Of a stretch of 64,000 bases of DNA, positions 9,137-18,164 are shown one piece after another. The DNA is taken from positions 1 through 64,000 of the forward strand of contig CAYRGQ010000015.1 in assembly GCA_964423925.1 (NCBI GenBank). The letters are read 5' to 3'. Source of the stretch: CAYRGQ01 sp964423925. Lineage in GTDB: Bacteria > Bacteroidota > Bacteroidia > Sphingobacteriales > Sphingobacteriaceae. The position numbers and the translations under genes were made by a program. Numbering within the stretch: position 1 is the first letter of the stretch; each line of letters opens with the position of its first letter. The notes under the pieces are model-generated. The model was given only the letters and a program-made list of their open reading frames with translations, had not been told where the DNA came from and made no database searches.

Positions 9137-11665
9137 TTAGTCTTTCTTTAGACTATCCAAAAACTGTTCCAATGAATATTCGTCAGGATAAAGCACCTCG
9201 CGAGCCTTGCTGCCTTCAAACGGGCCTACGACGCCTGCAGCCTCCAACTGGTCAATGATGCGCCCTGCGCGGTTGTATCCCAATTTGAGCTTGCGCTGGA
9301 TGAGCGATGTCGAGCCCTGCTGGTGCATGACAACAAGCCTAGCTGCTTCTTCAAACATCGAGTCCCGGTCGCTGCTGTCAAAATCCGATAAGCTGCCTTC
9401 GGCATTTTCGTCTATGTATTCGGGCAGTAACAATGCCGAAGGATAGCCGCGTTGGCTACCGATAAACTCGGACACCAGATCGACTTCCGGTGTGTCTACA
9501 AAAGCGCATTGGATTCGTATCAGGTCACTGCCGGTTGCCAGCAGCATATCACCCCGCCCGATGAGTTGGTCGGCGCCCCCCGAATCTAGGATGGTACGGG
9601 AGTCGATCTTCGACAGTACCCGAAACGCCAGGCGCGCAGGGAAGTTGGCCTTGATCGTACCCGTTATAATGTTGACGGAAGGACGTTGCGTGGCGATGAC
9701 CAAATGGATCCCTACGGCTCGGGCCAGCTGGGCTAGCCGTGCTATGGGTGTTTCCACTTCCTTGCCTGCGGTCATCATCAGGTCGGCAAACTCGTCCACG
9801 ATGAGCACGATGAACGGTAAGAAGCGGTGTCCTTCTTCGGGATTGAGCCTCCGGTTGATGAATTTCGCGTTATACTCCTTTATATTTCGTACTTGGGCGT
9901 CTTTGAGCAAGTCGTAGCGCGCATCCATCTCGATGGTCAGGGAGTTGAGCGTATTGATAACCTTTTTCGTGTCCGTGATGATCGCGTCCTCCTCGTCGGG
10001 CAGCTTCGCCAGGAAGTGGCGTTCGATTTTCTTGAAGAGCGACAATTCGACTTTCTTAGGGTCGACAAGCACAAACTTCAATTCTGCCGGGTGCTTTTTG
10101 TATAGTAGGGAGGTGAGGATGGCGTTAATGCCGACCGATTTTCCTTGTCCAGTAGCCCCGGCGACCAGCAAGTGGGGCATTTTGGATAAATCGGCAATGT
10201 ACACTTCATTCGAAATCGTCTTCCCTAGGGCAATCGGGAGGTCCATGTCGGTATGCTGGAACTTCTCTGTTGCCAACACCGAGCGCATGGAAACCATTTC
10301 CGGATTGCTGTTCGGCACTTCGATGCCGATGGTTCCCTTTCCGGGCATGGGAGCGATAATACGGATACCCAATGCCGCTAAGCTCAGCGCGATGTCGTCT
10401 TCCAAATTCTTGATGCGTGAAATCCGCACACCGGGTTTGGGAATAATCTCGTACAAGGTTACTGTCGGGCCTATCGTTGCCTTGATTTTATCGATTTCGA
10501 TATTGTAGTTACCTAAAGTATCTACGATCTTGTCCTTATTCTCCTCGAGTTCGTGGTTGTTGATCGTAATCTTGCCCGATCCGTAGTCGTTGAGCAGGTC
10601 GAGGCCTGGGTATTGGTATCCGGATAGTTCGAGTTTAGGGTCGTATTGCCCAAACTCCTGCACCAGTTCCGTAGCTTTGTCTACTTCCTTTTCTTCCTTG
10701 ACGGCTTCTACGGTCATGGCGGGCCCTTCGGTTTCGACCGGCTTGATTGCATTCCTAGCAACGGGTTTTTCCGCCACCTCGATCGGTTCAACGGTGAGTT
10801 CGGGCTTGGGTTCCTCCGATATGCGCACCCCTTGTGGTATTCGTTCCTGGGGTTCTTCCTCTTTCTGGCTATTTAGCTTGAATTCGACGGGATCCACGCG
10901 GTATTCGGATTCCTCCAAGTAGCGTTCTTCATCGCGCGCACGGTTTGCGGGGGCCGTTTCCTCAGGTTCGGGAGGGGCCGGTTTGGCCTTGGGGGTGTAC
11001 TTGAAATCGAGATTGAAGATAATGATGAGCGCGGTCAATAGCACGAATACCAAGAGCCCGCCCACGCCGGGCGTGCCGATCTGCGCTTCCAGAAGGCGGT
11101 TGCTCCAGTAGCCAAACTCCCCTTCCAGAAAGTGTGGGTATTGGGAAACGAAGCCATGGATGAAGCCGAATGCCACGGACAAAAACACCAAACCGAAGGT
11201 GGCATAGGCCAACAGCTTCCACACCGAAAATATCTTGACCTTAAACAGCAGGCGATAGCCGATGACGAAAAGGACACCGATGAAAATGAACGAGGCCACC
11301 CCAAACCACTTATAAATAAATTGGTGGGCCAGCAGGGCGCCCAGCTTACCCATCCAGTTGTGCACAACAGGTTCTGCGCTTTCCAAGCTGATTTCCTCGC
11401 GCGTTTTGAAGAGGGTGTCCCATCCGCCATTGGCCGACGATATGTAGCTTTGATCCTCTTGCCACGTAAATAGATAAGAGGTGAACGCGATCAGGAAGTA
11501 GACGGATAGAATCAGAAGAAACAGCCCGACGATTTTAACGACTTTGTCGGCTACCTCCGACGTCGAAACGGTACTTGGGCGTTGTGGCCGCCTATTTCCC
11601 GGCCCTGATTGCCTCTTCCCTTGGTGGGTGGCGTTTCTTCTGAAAGAATTCCCTTTAGCCGACAT
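9137..11665 (-). CDS. ftsK: DNA translocase FtsK
   Basis: About 842 aa. The N-terminal part holds four membrane helices (roughly residues 40-205) that anchor it at the division septum. A charged, proline-rich linker follows, then the RecA-like motor with Walker A GATGQGKSVG and Walker B IVLIVDEFADLMM. The C-terminal winged-helix gamma domain (KLKLGYNRAGRIIDQLE) reads KOPS-like polarity sites. It pumps chromosome ends across the septum and activates dimer resolution. The start at 11665 is preferred because a -7 box sits at 11686-11693, overlapping the longer alternative at 11698. First gene of an ftsK-lolA operon. Confidence 0.97.
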   Translation of the reverse strand: MSAKGNSFRRNATHQGKRQSGPGNRRPQRPSTVSTSEVADKVVKIVGLFLLILSVYFLIAFTSYLFTWQEDQSYISSANGGWDTLFKTREEISLESAEPVVHNWMGKLGALLAHQFIYKWFGVASFIFIGVLFVIGYRLLFKVKIFSVWKLLAYATFGLVFLSVAFGFIHGFVSQYPHFLEGEFGYWSNRLLEAQIGTPGVGGLLVFVLLTALIIIFNLDFKYTPKAKPAPPEPEETAPANRARDEERYLEESEYRVDPVEFKLNSQKEEEPQERIPQGVRISEEPKPELTVEPIEVAEKPVARNAIKPVETEGPAMTVEAVKEEKEVDKATELVQEFGQYDPKLELSGYQYPGLDLLNDYGSGKITINNHELEENKDKIVDTLGNYNIEIDKIKATIGPTVTLYEIIPKPGVRISRIKNLEDDIALSLAALGIRIIAPMPGKGTIGIEVPNSNPEMVSMRSVLATEKFQHTDMDLPIALGKTISNEVYIADLSKMPHLLVAGATGQGKSVGINAILTSLLYKKHPAELKFVLVDPKKVELSLFKKIERHFLAKLPDEEDAIITDTKKVINTLNSLTIEMDARYDLLKDAQVRNIKEYNAKFINRRLNPEEGHRFLPFIVLIVDEFADLMMTAGKEVETPIARLAQLARAVGIHLVIATQRPSVNIITGTIKANFPARLAFRVLSKIDSRTILDSGGADQLIGRGDMLLATGSDLIRIQCAFVDTPEVDLVSEFIGSQRGYPSALLLPEYIDENAEGSLSDFDSSDRDSMFEEAARLVVMHQQGSTSLIQRKLKLGYNRAGRIIDQLEAAGVVGPFEGSKAREVLYPDEYSLEQFLDSLKKD

Positions 11666-11685
11666 TACGATGCTATTGTTCGACA

Positions 11686-11693
11686 CAAACTTA
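11686..11693 (-). promoter_or_regulatory. Bacteroidota -7 promoter box (ftsK)
   Basis: Reads TAAGTTTG on the minus strand, with a TTTG -33 candidate (CAAA on the plus strand at 11716-11719) 22 bp further upstream. It supports the ftsK start at 11665. Confidence 0.6.
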
Positions 11694-11768
11694 CGCAATT
11701 TTGCACGAATGCCCCCAAAATATTTAAGGCGGCATTGTTAGACCGCCTGTCGCGTTTTCGCTCTTCCA

Positions 11769-11776
11769 TACGTTTG
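11769..11776 (+). promoter_or_regulatory. Bacteroidota -7 promoter box (DUF4397 lipoprotein)
   Basis: TACGTTTG matches the -7 consensus about 100 bp upstream of the lipoprotein start. No good -33 element is seen, so confidence is moderate. Confidence 0.4.
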
Positions 11777-11876
11777 ATACTATGAAGCAGGCTTGGGCCG
11801 AGCCGGCAGTGGATGACTCCTTCCATCGTGCCGGTAGCGACGATGGCCCACTCAAGATTGACAAAAAAACAGAACA

Positions 11877-12617
11877 ATGAAACACGCAAATCAATTCAAA
11901 ACACTTTTTCTCCTCCTAGGCATCGGCATGTTGACGTTAGGTTCGTGTCTCAAAGGCAGCGAGCCGACCGAAATCCAAGTCGCTAAGCTGGCTTTCCTGA
12001 ACGCCTCGCCCGCCTCTGAAGGCTTTGACATGGGGCTTGATCAACGTCTGGTGAATGGTATCAGCCCGGACAACCCAGACTTTGCTTACGGCGACACGCT
12101 CGGGTATTTCAATGCGTTCCCCGGACAACGATGGGTACGCGTATTCGAGGATGCGCATGCGGGCGCACAGCCCCTAGCCCAAGGGGCCATCAACCTGGCA
12201 CCCGGTGAAGCTTACACGGTTTATGTCGTAGGATACGATGAGCTGGGCTTAATCGCCACCTCCGATGACCTGAGCGAACCCGAATCCGGCAAGGCGAAGA
12301 TCCGATTCATCAACCTCAGCCCAGACGCACCATCCTTGGACTTCGGCATCCGGGGCGCGCAAACCCTTATTGGTAGTGACAAAGAATTCAAGAAGTACTC
12401 CGGATTTGTGGAAGTGGATGCTGGCGAAGCGTACACCTTCGACATCTCACTGCACGAGGGCGGGGATTTTGTCCACAGCTTTGGGCTGGAGTTGGAAGAC
12501 GGCGGGATATATACGGTATGGGCTAAGGGGATGCTTGAAGACGACGGCGACCCGTCGCTGGCTTTCGGCCATGGCCTGATGACCTATCGCACGCCCCCTC
12601 CGACAACCGAAGAGTAG
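11877..12617 (+). CDS. DUF4397-type lipoprotein
   Basis: A 246-aa predicted lipoprotein: a hydrophobic leader ends in the lipobox LGSC (Cys24). Two similar beta-rich units follow (KLAFLNASPASEGFDMGLD and KIRFINLSPDAPSLDFGI), the repeated N-x-SPDAP-x-x-D pattern of DUF4397 domains, each about 100 residues. DUF4397 proteins are cell-surface or periplasmic beta-sandwich proteins with no established activity. It stands alone, divergent from ftsK, and ends at a strong terminator. Function unknown. Confidence 0.85.
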   Translation: MKHANQFKTLFLLLGIGMLTLGSCLKGSEPTEIQVAKLAFLNASPASEGFDMGLDQRLVNGISPDNPDFAYGDTLGYFNAFPGQRWVRVFEDAHAGAQPLAQGAINLAPGEAYTVYVVGYDELGLIATSDDLSEPESGKAKIRFINLSPDAPSLDFGIRGAQTLIGSDKEFKKYSGFVEVDAGEAYTFDISLHEGGDFVHSFGLELEDGGIYTVWAKGMLEDDGDPSLAFGHGLMTYRTPPPTTEE

Positions 12618-12641
12618 GGAAGCGGGTAAGATCGGGGCAAT

Positions 12642-12680
12642 GAAAAACGGGGCGTGATGTGACATCGCGCCCCGTTTTTC
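12642..12680. terminator. Bidirectional terminator
   Basis: GAAAAACGGGGCG pairs with CGCCCCGTTTTTC, with an inner GATG/CATC helix, between the convergent DUF4397 gene and tyrS. A and T tracts flank both sides. Confidence 0.9.
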
Positions 12681-12696
12681 GTTCACTGTGCCGCGT

Positions 12697-13980
12697 TTAG
12701 CTGGCAGTGATTAGAAAATAGTTCTTTTTGCCGCGTTGTACGACCAGGTATCTGCCGTTAACCAGCTGGCTAGCCGATACGGTCAGTGTTGGATCGGTTA
12801 CCTTTTCGCGGTTGATGGCCACTCCGCCACCTTGGATCATTTTTCGTGCTTCGCCCTTCGAAGGGAATACCGAGGAGGCGACCGCAAGCAGTTCGAGTAC
12901 GTCGATACCGTTCTCCAGCTCGGTTTTTAAAATGTCGAATTGGGGCACCCCCTCAAAAATCTCCAGTACACCCTCGTGCGATAGTTGCTTGAGAAAGTCC
13001 ACTGAGCCATTTCCAAACAGAAATTCGGAGGTGCTCACCGCCGTTTCGTAATCGGCTTCTGAGTGGGTGCGGATGGTGATGTCCTTGGCCAACGCTTTTT
13101 GTACGGTGCGCAGGTGTGGCGCTTTGTCGTGCTCGGCAATCAAGCCGTCGATATCCTCTTTGCTCTTCAGCGTGAAAATTTTGATCCAATTTTTGGCGTC
13201 TTCGTCCGAAGCATTTAGCCAAAACTGGTAGAATTTGTAGGGTGAAGTTTTGTCGGCAGCTAACCATACTGCACCGCTCTCGGTCTTGCCGAACTTGGTG
13301 CCGTCCGCCTTTTTAATCAATTGCGTCGTCGCGCCGAAGGCCGATCCGCCCTCGCGCCTGCGGATAAATTCCGTACCGGTGACGATATTGCCCCATTGGT
13401 CCGAACCGCCCATCTGCACGCGGCAGTCGTGGTTTTTCCATAGGTGGTAGAAGTCGTAACCCTGGATCAGTTGGTAGGAAAACTCCGTAAACGACAGTCC
13501 GTTTTCACCTTCCAAACGCTTTTTGACGGAATCCTTGGCCATCATGTAGTTAACTGTGATCAGCTTGCCCACATCTCGGATGAAATCAAGGAATTTTATG
13601 TCCTTGAACCAATCGTAATTGTTGACCATCGTCGCCGCGTTGGCTCCGTTGCCAAAATCGAGGAAACGTGCGAGTTGCTTTTCGAGACAGGCCACATTAT
13701 GCCGCAAGGTATCCTCATCTAGCAGATTTCGCTCCGCGGATTTGAACGAGGGGTCACCGATCATCCCGGTAGCACCGCCTACCAATGCCACCGGCCTGTG
13801 GCCTGCGCGTTGGAAGTGAATCAGGGTCATGATTTGCGTCAAATGGCCTACATGCAGGGAGTCAGCAGTCGGGTCGAATCCGATATACCCCGCAGCAGGA
13901 CCCTTCGCCAAAAATTCTTCCGTTCCAGGGATTATATCCTGTAACATTCCCCGCCACCGTAATTCCTCAATAAAGTTCAT
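12697..13980 (-). CDS. tyrS: Tyrosyl-tRNA synthetase
   Basis: A 427-aa class I aminoacyl-tRNA synthetase that charges tRNA-Tyr. The HIGH-type motif HVGH is at residues 43-46 and the KMSKS-type motif reads KFGKT near 233. The pocket signature GGSDQWGNI is present and an S4 RNA-binding domain lies at the C-terminus (ARKMIQGGGVAINREKV). Length fits the bacterial TyrRS family. It is divergent from the ACP phosphodiesterase-like gene and has its own promoter box. Confidence 0.98.
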   Translation of the reverse strand: MNFIEELRWRGMLQDIIPGTEEFLAKGPAAGYIGFDPTADSLHVGHLTQIMTLIHFQRAGHRPVALVGGATGMIGDPSFKSAERNLLDEDTLRHNVACLEKQLARFLDFGNGANAATMVNNYDWFKDIKFLDFIRDVGKLITVNYMMAKDSVKKRLEGENGLSFTEFSYQLIQGYDFYHLWKNHDCRVQMGGSDQWGNIVTGTEFIRRREGGSAFGATTQLIKKADGTKFGKTESGAVWLAADKTSPYKFYQFWLNASDEDAKNWIKIFTLKSKEDIDGLIAEHDKAPHLRTVQKALAKDITIRTHSEADYETAVSTSEFLFGNGSVDFLKQLSHEGVLEIFEGVPQFDILKTELENGIDVLELLAVASSVFPSKGEARKMIQGGGVAINREKVTDPTLTVSASQLVNGRYLVVQRGKKNYFLITAS

Positions 13981-14017
13981 ATACTAAAACATTGTAGTTC
14001 GACTAATAAAATGAGTG

Positions 14018-14025
14018 CAAATATA
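14018..14025 (-). promoter_or_regulatory. Bacteroidota -7 promoter box (tyrS)
   Basis: Reads TATATTTG on the minus strand, about 38 bp upstream of the tyrS start codon. It also lies within a spurious upstream extension of the divergent gene. Confidence 0.5.
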
Positions 14026-14112
14026 GTGGATTATGGCCGGAATCTTGATGAATTGCATTATATTGGCAGAAGAAACGCAGTGGTGCGGGCCGTTTTTAAC
14101 AAGACGTGGCGT

Positions 14113-14793
14113 ATGAATTTTCTATCACATTTTTATTTCGAGCGCTTTAGCCGAAATCCAGAATTGGTGGTGGGCAGCGTATTGCCCGACCTACTGAAAA
14201 ATTCCCGCAGGGGAAGTCAGATCCACCCACGAAAGCGCCCCGAGCGTTTTACGGACCATCCCAAAATCCAAAGCATCTATGCTGGATGGGAACGCCATAT
14301 GGAAGCCGATCGGATTTTTCATATGACCGATTTCTTCTATCAACATACCCACGAGTTGAAGGAGCGCCTAGCGCCTATTATAGTGACGACACCCATACGG
14401 CCTTCATTTTTTTCTCACATTGCGTTGGAGCTCCTCCTCGACCACCTGCTTCTGGCCGATGGTAGGGTACATGAGCGTGTTTTCTACGAACTACTGGCCG
14501 CGGCAGATAAGGACGCTATCGCCAAGTTCCTGGCGCGCGGTGGCGTAACGGATACGGGCGTTTTTTTTAGGTTTTTCAATAGTTTTTTGCGGTCGCAGTA
14601 CGTAGGCAGCTATCGCAACTTTGGGCAAATCGTGTTTGCGTTGATCGAAATCTGCCGTAGGCTTTGGCCGGTGCACTTAACCCCGGATCAGGAGAAAGCA
14701 GTCAGGCAGGAATTGGAGGAGTACGCCGCGGTATTAGCCCCAGTATACAGCCAAGTGTTTGGGGACATCCATCCCCAACTTCCAGTCGCGTAA
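14113..14793 (+). CDS. ACP phosphodiesterase-like protein (AcpH/DUF479 family)
   Basis: About 226 aa, resembling AcpH/DUF479 proteins, which in E. coli remove the phosphopantetheine arm from acyl carrier protein. The typical opening MNFLSHFY and the motif VVGSVLPDLL are visible, followed by conserved His/Asp residues (YAGWERHMEADRIFH and ALELLLDHLLL) of this HD-like fold. I chose the start at 14113 because the family begins at this Met; the in-frame extension to 14011 overlaps the tyrS promoter box. True ACP hydrolase activity is inferred only from family resemblance. Confidence 0.75.
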   Translation: MNFLSHFYFERFSRNPELVVGSVLPDLLKNSRRGSQIHPRKRPERFTDHPKIQSIYAGWERHMEADRIFHMTDFFYQHTHELKERLAPIIVTTPIRPSFFSHIALELLLDHLLLADGRVHERVFYELLAAADKDAIAKFLARGGVTDTGVFFRFFNSFLRSQYVGSYRNFGQIVFALIEICRRLWPVHLTPDQEKAVRQELEEYAAVLAPVYSQVFGDIHPQLPVA

Positions 14794-14863
14794 TAGGGCG
14801 CGTGGGGGGCTTGATGGCGACCGTGGTGAACGTTTGGGTAATGCACTTTCCTGTAACATTCAT

Positions 14864-14893
14864 GTGCCGAATACGTGCATTTATTCGGAGCAC
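14864..14893. other. Hairpin in intergenic region
   Basis: CCGAATA (14867-14873) pairs with TATTCGG (14882-14888), and GTG/CAC extends the stem after a 2-base bulge. There is no T tract, so it is not a standard terminator. It may end or protect the upstream transcript. The rest of 14794-14910 shows no gene. Confidence 0.3.
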
Positions 14894-14912
14894 AGTGCAT
14901 GCAACGGAGAAT

Positions 14913-14952
14913 CCTGTTAAAAATTGTTAAAATCTCACTTTTTTTTAACAAC
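14913..14952 (+). promoter_or_regulatory. GTTAA-box operator candidate upstream of T9SS-CTD gene
   Basis: CCTGTTAA, five bases, GTTAAAA, then the inverted TTTTAACAAC. It has the same CCTGTTAA start and 10-bp period as the element at 7374-7409, and it too lies 30-45 bp upstream of a -7 box. It could also fold as a weak hairpin. Confidence 0.45.
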
Positions 14953-14980
14953 GTTTGTAGGAATTGTTTGAGGTATGCCC

Positions 14981-14988
14981 TATCTTTG
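14981..14988 (+). promoter_or_regulatory. Bacteroidota -7 promoter box (T9SS-CTD protein)
   Basis: TATCTTTG, with a TTTG at 14954-14957 as a somewhat distant -33 candidate (23 bp). Predicted leader is about 80 nt. Confidence 0.55.
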
Positions 14989-15073
14989 TTAGAGAAGATG
15001 CTACCTAGATCCAATTCGCGATGCGAAACGCTCCGGATGCGTGTATGTTAGCCGCCTAAAAAAATTAACACGA

Positions 15074-15538
15074 ATGAAGAAGGTTTTACAAAATGCTTTA
15101 CTCGCTATATTCGTCCTTACCTTGGTTTCGACCCAGGTAGGAGAGGTCTACGCGCGCAGCATGTCTTCTTCGGTCGTGACGCCGCTGCAGGAGAATCCCC
15201 GCAGTTCTGGGTCGCGTTCCATCTTCTCGCCTTTCAGGCAATTTTTCCCTCTACGCACATCCCGGGCTCAGGATAAGCTTATCAGCAACGTCAAGATATT
15301 TCCTAATCCGGTAGCGGACCAGATTAACCTGTCGTTTCTCCTCGATAAGCAGTCAGAAGTTTCCATTAAGGTGATGGACGCTTTGGGCAATGAGGTGATG
15401 ACCTTGCTTAGCCAGGAGTTGGACGCGGGCAACCAAAGCCACGTATTCGAGACGCACAATAAACTGTCTAAAGGCTACTACTTTATCCGCGTGGCAGCGG
15501 GTGCAGAGACGGTCGTGAAGCGGATATCCGTTTTGTAA
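15074..15538 (+). CDS. Small secreted protein with T9SS type A sorting domain
   Basis: A 154-aa protein: signal peptide (residues 1 to ~27, MKKVLQNALLA...), about 45 residues of Ser/Arg/Pro-rich linker, then a C-terminal type IX secretion sorting domain beginning NVKIFPNPVADQINLSF and ending YYFIRVAAGAETVVKRISVL. In Por/T9SS substrates this domain directs passage across the outer membrane and is normally preceded by a large functional domain, which is missing here. The start at 15074 gives a canonical signal peptide; the longer start at 15041 would spoil it. Function unknown. Confidence 0.85.
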   Translation: MKKVLQNALLAIFVLTLVSTQVGEVYARSMSSSVVTPLQENPRSSGSRSIFSPFRQFFPLRTSRAQDKLISNVKIFPNPVADQINLSFLLDKQSEVSIKVMDALGNEVMTLLSQELDAGNQSHVFETHNKLSKGYYFIRVAAGAETVVKRISVL

Positions 15539-15576
15539 TCTTTCTTTTTTTGGATTTGCATTTGGCCTAACGGCAG

Positions 15577-16041
15577 TTATGCGCCAAATTGCCTCAGGTG
15601 GTGGTCGGTGTGTTTGTATGCCAATATGCCGATTTCTTTGCGCGTCATTCGTCCGAAAAAATCATGGATGAATCCGGGGTTGGAATAAGCCGCGTATGCA
15701 TTGACTAGTGAAACCCACTCTTTCTTGGCTTGATCGAAATCGCCAGCAGTCTCCGTAATTTTTAGCCAGCTGGAGGTCGGCACGTTTCGGTCCAGGGGTT
15801 TGTCATTCCGAACGGTGCGGTGCAAGGCAATCCGGCCAAAGAGCTTACCGATAAAGGCCTGTCTGTAGGTCGGTTGATGTACGCCGAGTACCCACTCATC
15901 CCAACGCGAGCAATGCAGGATCATCTGGTATGCATTCATTTTACCCCAGTCTGCTTTATCGTTCGCGTTCAGTGATTCGATTCGTTGAATTAATTCCTGG
16001 CGTATTTGCGCTTGGAAAATGGATTTCGTCAGGTCGAGCAT
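15577..16041 (-). CDS. DinB-like protein of the DUF1569 family
   Basis: A 154-aa four-helix protein resembling DUF1569 members of the DinB/YfiT superfamily. The pattern WGKMNAYQMILHCSRW near the N-terminus and GILAYKHTDHHLRQFG at the C-terminus supply the histidines that bind a divalent metal in this fold. These proteins are probable thiol-dependent transferases or stress-related metalloproteins, but the group has no assigned reaction. Start chosen at 16041 (MLDLTKSIF), the natural family N-terminus. It lies downstream of ispG on the same strand, with a 112-bp gap. Confidence 0.75.
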   Translation of the reverse strand: MLDLTKSIFQAQIRQELIQRIESLNANDKADWGKMNAYQMILHCSRWDEWVLGVHQPTYRQAFIGKLFGRIALHRTVRNDKPLDRNVPTSSWLKITETAGDFDQAKKEWVSLVNAYAAYSNPGFIHDFFGRMTRKEIGILAYKHTDHHLRQFGA

Positions 16042-16153
16042 GGGGCTGTTTCTATGTTGTTTAAGGGGGCAAAATAGAAACTTCACACGCTTCCGTGCTT
16101 GGCCTAAGACAAGAAAACAGCCTGAGGTGGCCGTTTTTGATGACTGGACCCAG

Positions 16154-18154
16154 CTAATCCTCGGTCGGCTCTACCCACAACCCATCTTCGCGTATGATTT
16201 CGATTAGCTCATCCAACGCGTTTGCGGTGTTTACATTTCGTTTTACGACCTCTTTCCCTCGGTAGAGGGTAATTTTTCCTGGTCCGGACCCGACATACCC
16301 GTAGTCGGCGTCCGCCATTTCGCCGGGCCCGTTCACGATGCACCCCATAATCCCGATTTTCAGCCCTTTCAGGTGGTTTGTTCGGCTGCGGATCATCTGC
16401 GTGGTTTCCTGTAGGTCAAACAGGGTTCGCCCGCAGCTGGGACAGGATATGTACTCGGTTTTGGATATGCGGGAGCGCGTAGCTTGTAAGATCCCAAAGG
16501 ATGTTTGCACTAGTCTGTCAGTGGTAATTGACGGTGCGTCAATCCAAATGCCGTTGCCCATGCCCTCGATTAGCAGTCCGCCCATGTCGGTAGCGGCGTG
16601 CAATTGTAGTTTGGATACCGGCTCTTCGGGGTCCATTAGGTTCCCCAGCGGGCCTGAAAATTCTGCCGCTGGATAGTGGCGATAGAGGATGACCGGATTT
16701 TCCAACCCAATCTCGTTGCAGGCGATAAAGAACGCGCGTTGGTCGGCCATGCCGTGCACTTCGTCGGTCTGGAGCACAAAAACAACGGTTTTGTCGAGGG
16801 GTAAGCGCCCGAAGGCTTCCGAATCTAAGTTCTTGGTCGTGATTCGGACCAAATTCATGGACGGGTCCTTTTCGGTGGCGTCTACAAATTCGACTAGGGA
16901 GAATACCGGGTGAGCATTCATCTTGTCGGCTAATCGCAGCCAAGTGGTGTAGTCATACAATTGCTTGATATTGCCAGGCATCTGAAACGAAGGCAACTGG
17001 TCGGCTAGGTAGACGAAATCGACGGACTGGTCGCTGATATGGTACTTGTCTAGCAACGGGTCGTAGCGATAGCCCACGTCAAATAGGGTGGCAGGATCTT
17101 TAAGGTTGCGGCGCGAAATATCTGCAACGACGCGCGGCACTAACGAGCCGCCGATAAACGCGTTGACCTCAGTCGATGCGTAGGGTGCGGGTTTGCTGGC
17201 CGGTTCGGGGATGATATGCGGTTCTTGCTGGCGGATTGCTTCGGCCCGCTGTTGGTAGCGATTGACAAGTGCGATAGCCACGGGAGCTTCGTATTCAGGC
17301 TCTTCCGTCAGCGATACGCGTACGGTATCGCCAATCCCGTCTTCGAGCAAGGTGCCAATACCCACGGCAGATTTGATGCGACCATCTTCGCCGTCGCCGG
17401 CTTCGGTCACCCCGAGGTGCAGGGGATAGTTCATGCCCTCGGCCGCCATTTTCTCCACCAGCAAGCGATAAGCCGCCACCATAACGCGCGGATTGCTCGA
17501 CTTCATCGAAATCACCAAGTCGTAATAGTTCAGGTCCTCGCAGATGCGGATAAATTCCAATGCTGACTCGACCATCCCTTCGGGCGTATCGCCGTAGTGG
17601 CTCATGATGCGGTCGGAAAGTGATCCGTGGTTTGTGCCGATCCGCATGGCGGTCCCGTATTCCTTGCATATCTTGACTAACGGGGCAAATTTCTTATAGA
17701 TACGATCCAGTTCCGCTTGATAGGCTTCGGGCGTGTAAGTGAGCTGGTCGAATTTCTTCTTGTCGGCGTAGTTACCAGGGTTGACTCGCACTTTTTCTAC
17801 AATCCGGGCCGCCACTTCGGCAGCGTTGGGCGTAAAATGGATGTCGGCGACCAAAGGTACCTGGTAACCTCTTCTGCGGAGTTCTTTCTTTATTTCAGCT
17901 AGGTTCTCCGCTTCTTTGATGCTGGGCGCGGTCAGCCGTACGTATTCGCAGCCCGCCTCGACCATCCGGATGGTCTGCTCGACGGAGCCCATCGTATCCA
18001 TGGTGTCCAGCGTTGTCATGCTTTGTACCCGAATGGGGTTGTTGCCGCCCATTGGCACACCGCCAATATTGACTTCACGCGTTAGCAACCGAGAATAATT
18101 CGTCAGGGAATTGCAGTATGCGCCAGGTAATGAGTATGTTGTTTTGGTCTCCAT
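16154..18154 (-). CDS. ispG: 4-hydroxy-3-methylbut-2-enyl diphosphate synthase (long form)
   Basis: IspG/GcpE, the penultimate enzyme of the MEP isoprenoid pathway, reducing MEcPP to HMBPP. The N-terminal TIM barrel starts TREVNIGGVPMGGNNPIRVQSM and includes MRIGTNHGSLSDR. The C-terminal [4Fe-4S] domain has CPSCGRTLFD and GCIVNGPGEMADADYG. At 666 aa it is the long form with an inserted middle domain found in Bacteroidota, chlamydiae and plants, not the ~370-aa E. coli form. Its product feeds the polyprenyl synthase at 39063. A -7 box lies at 18165-18172. Confidence 0.97.
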   Translation of the reverse strand: METKTTYSLPGAYCNSLTNYSRLLTREVNIGGVPMGGNNPIRVQSMTTLDTMDTMGSVEQTIRMVEAGCEYVRLTAPSIKEAENLAEIKKELRRRGYQVPLVADIHFTPNAAEVAARIVEKVRVNPGNYADKKKFDQLTYTPEAYQAELDRIYKKFAPLVKICKEYGTAMRIGTNHGSLSDRIMSHYGDTPEGMVESALEFIRICEDLNYYDLVISMKSSNPRVMVAAYRLLVEKMAAEGMNYPLHLGVTEAGDGEDGRIKSAVGIGTLLEDGIGDTVRVSLTEEPEYEAPVAIALVNRYQQRAEAIRQQEPHIIPEPASKPAPYASTEVNAFIGGSLVPRVVADISRRNLKDPATLFDVGYRYDPLLDKYHISDQSVDFVYLADQLPSFQMPGNIKQLYDYTTWLRLADKMNAHPVFSLVEFVDATEKDPSMNLVRITTKNLDSEAFGRLPLDKTVVFVLQTDEVHGMADQRAFFIACNEIGLENPVILYRHYPAAEFSGPLGNLMDPEEPVSKLQLHAATDMGGLLIEGMGNGIWIDAPSITTDRLVQTSFGILQATRSRISKTEYISCPSCGRTLFDLQETTQMIRSRTNHLKGLKIGIMGCIVNGPGEMADADYGYVGSGPGKITLYRGKEVVKRNVNTANALDELIEIIREDGLWVEPTED

Positions 18155-18164
18155 GGAATACTGA

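Noticed and set aside
9207..11222. Several open frames opposite ftsK
   Set aside because: Antisense shadows of ftsK without start signals or recognisable domains.
11727..11748. Hairpin AGGCGG/CCGCCT near the ftsK promoter
   Set aside because: Only 6 bp of stem with a 10-base loop and no T tract; too weak to call a terminator.
11665..11889. 74-codon minus-strand frame upstream of ftsK
   Set aside because: Overlaps the ftsK start and promoter and the start of the divergent lipoprotein gene; no supporting features.
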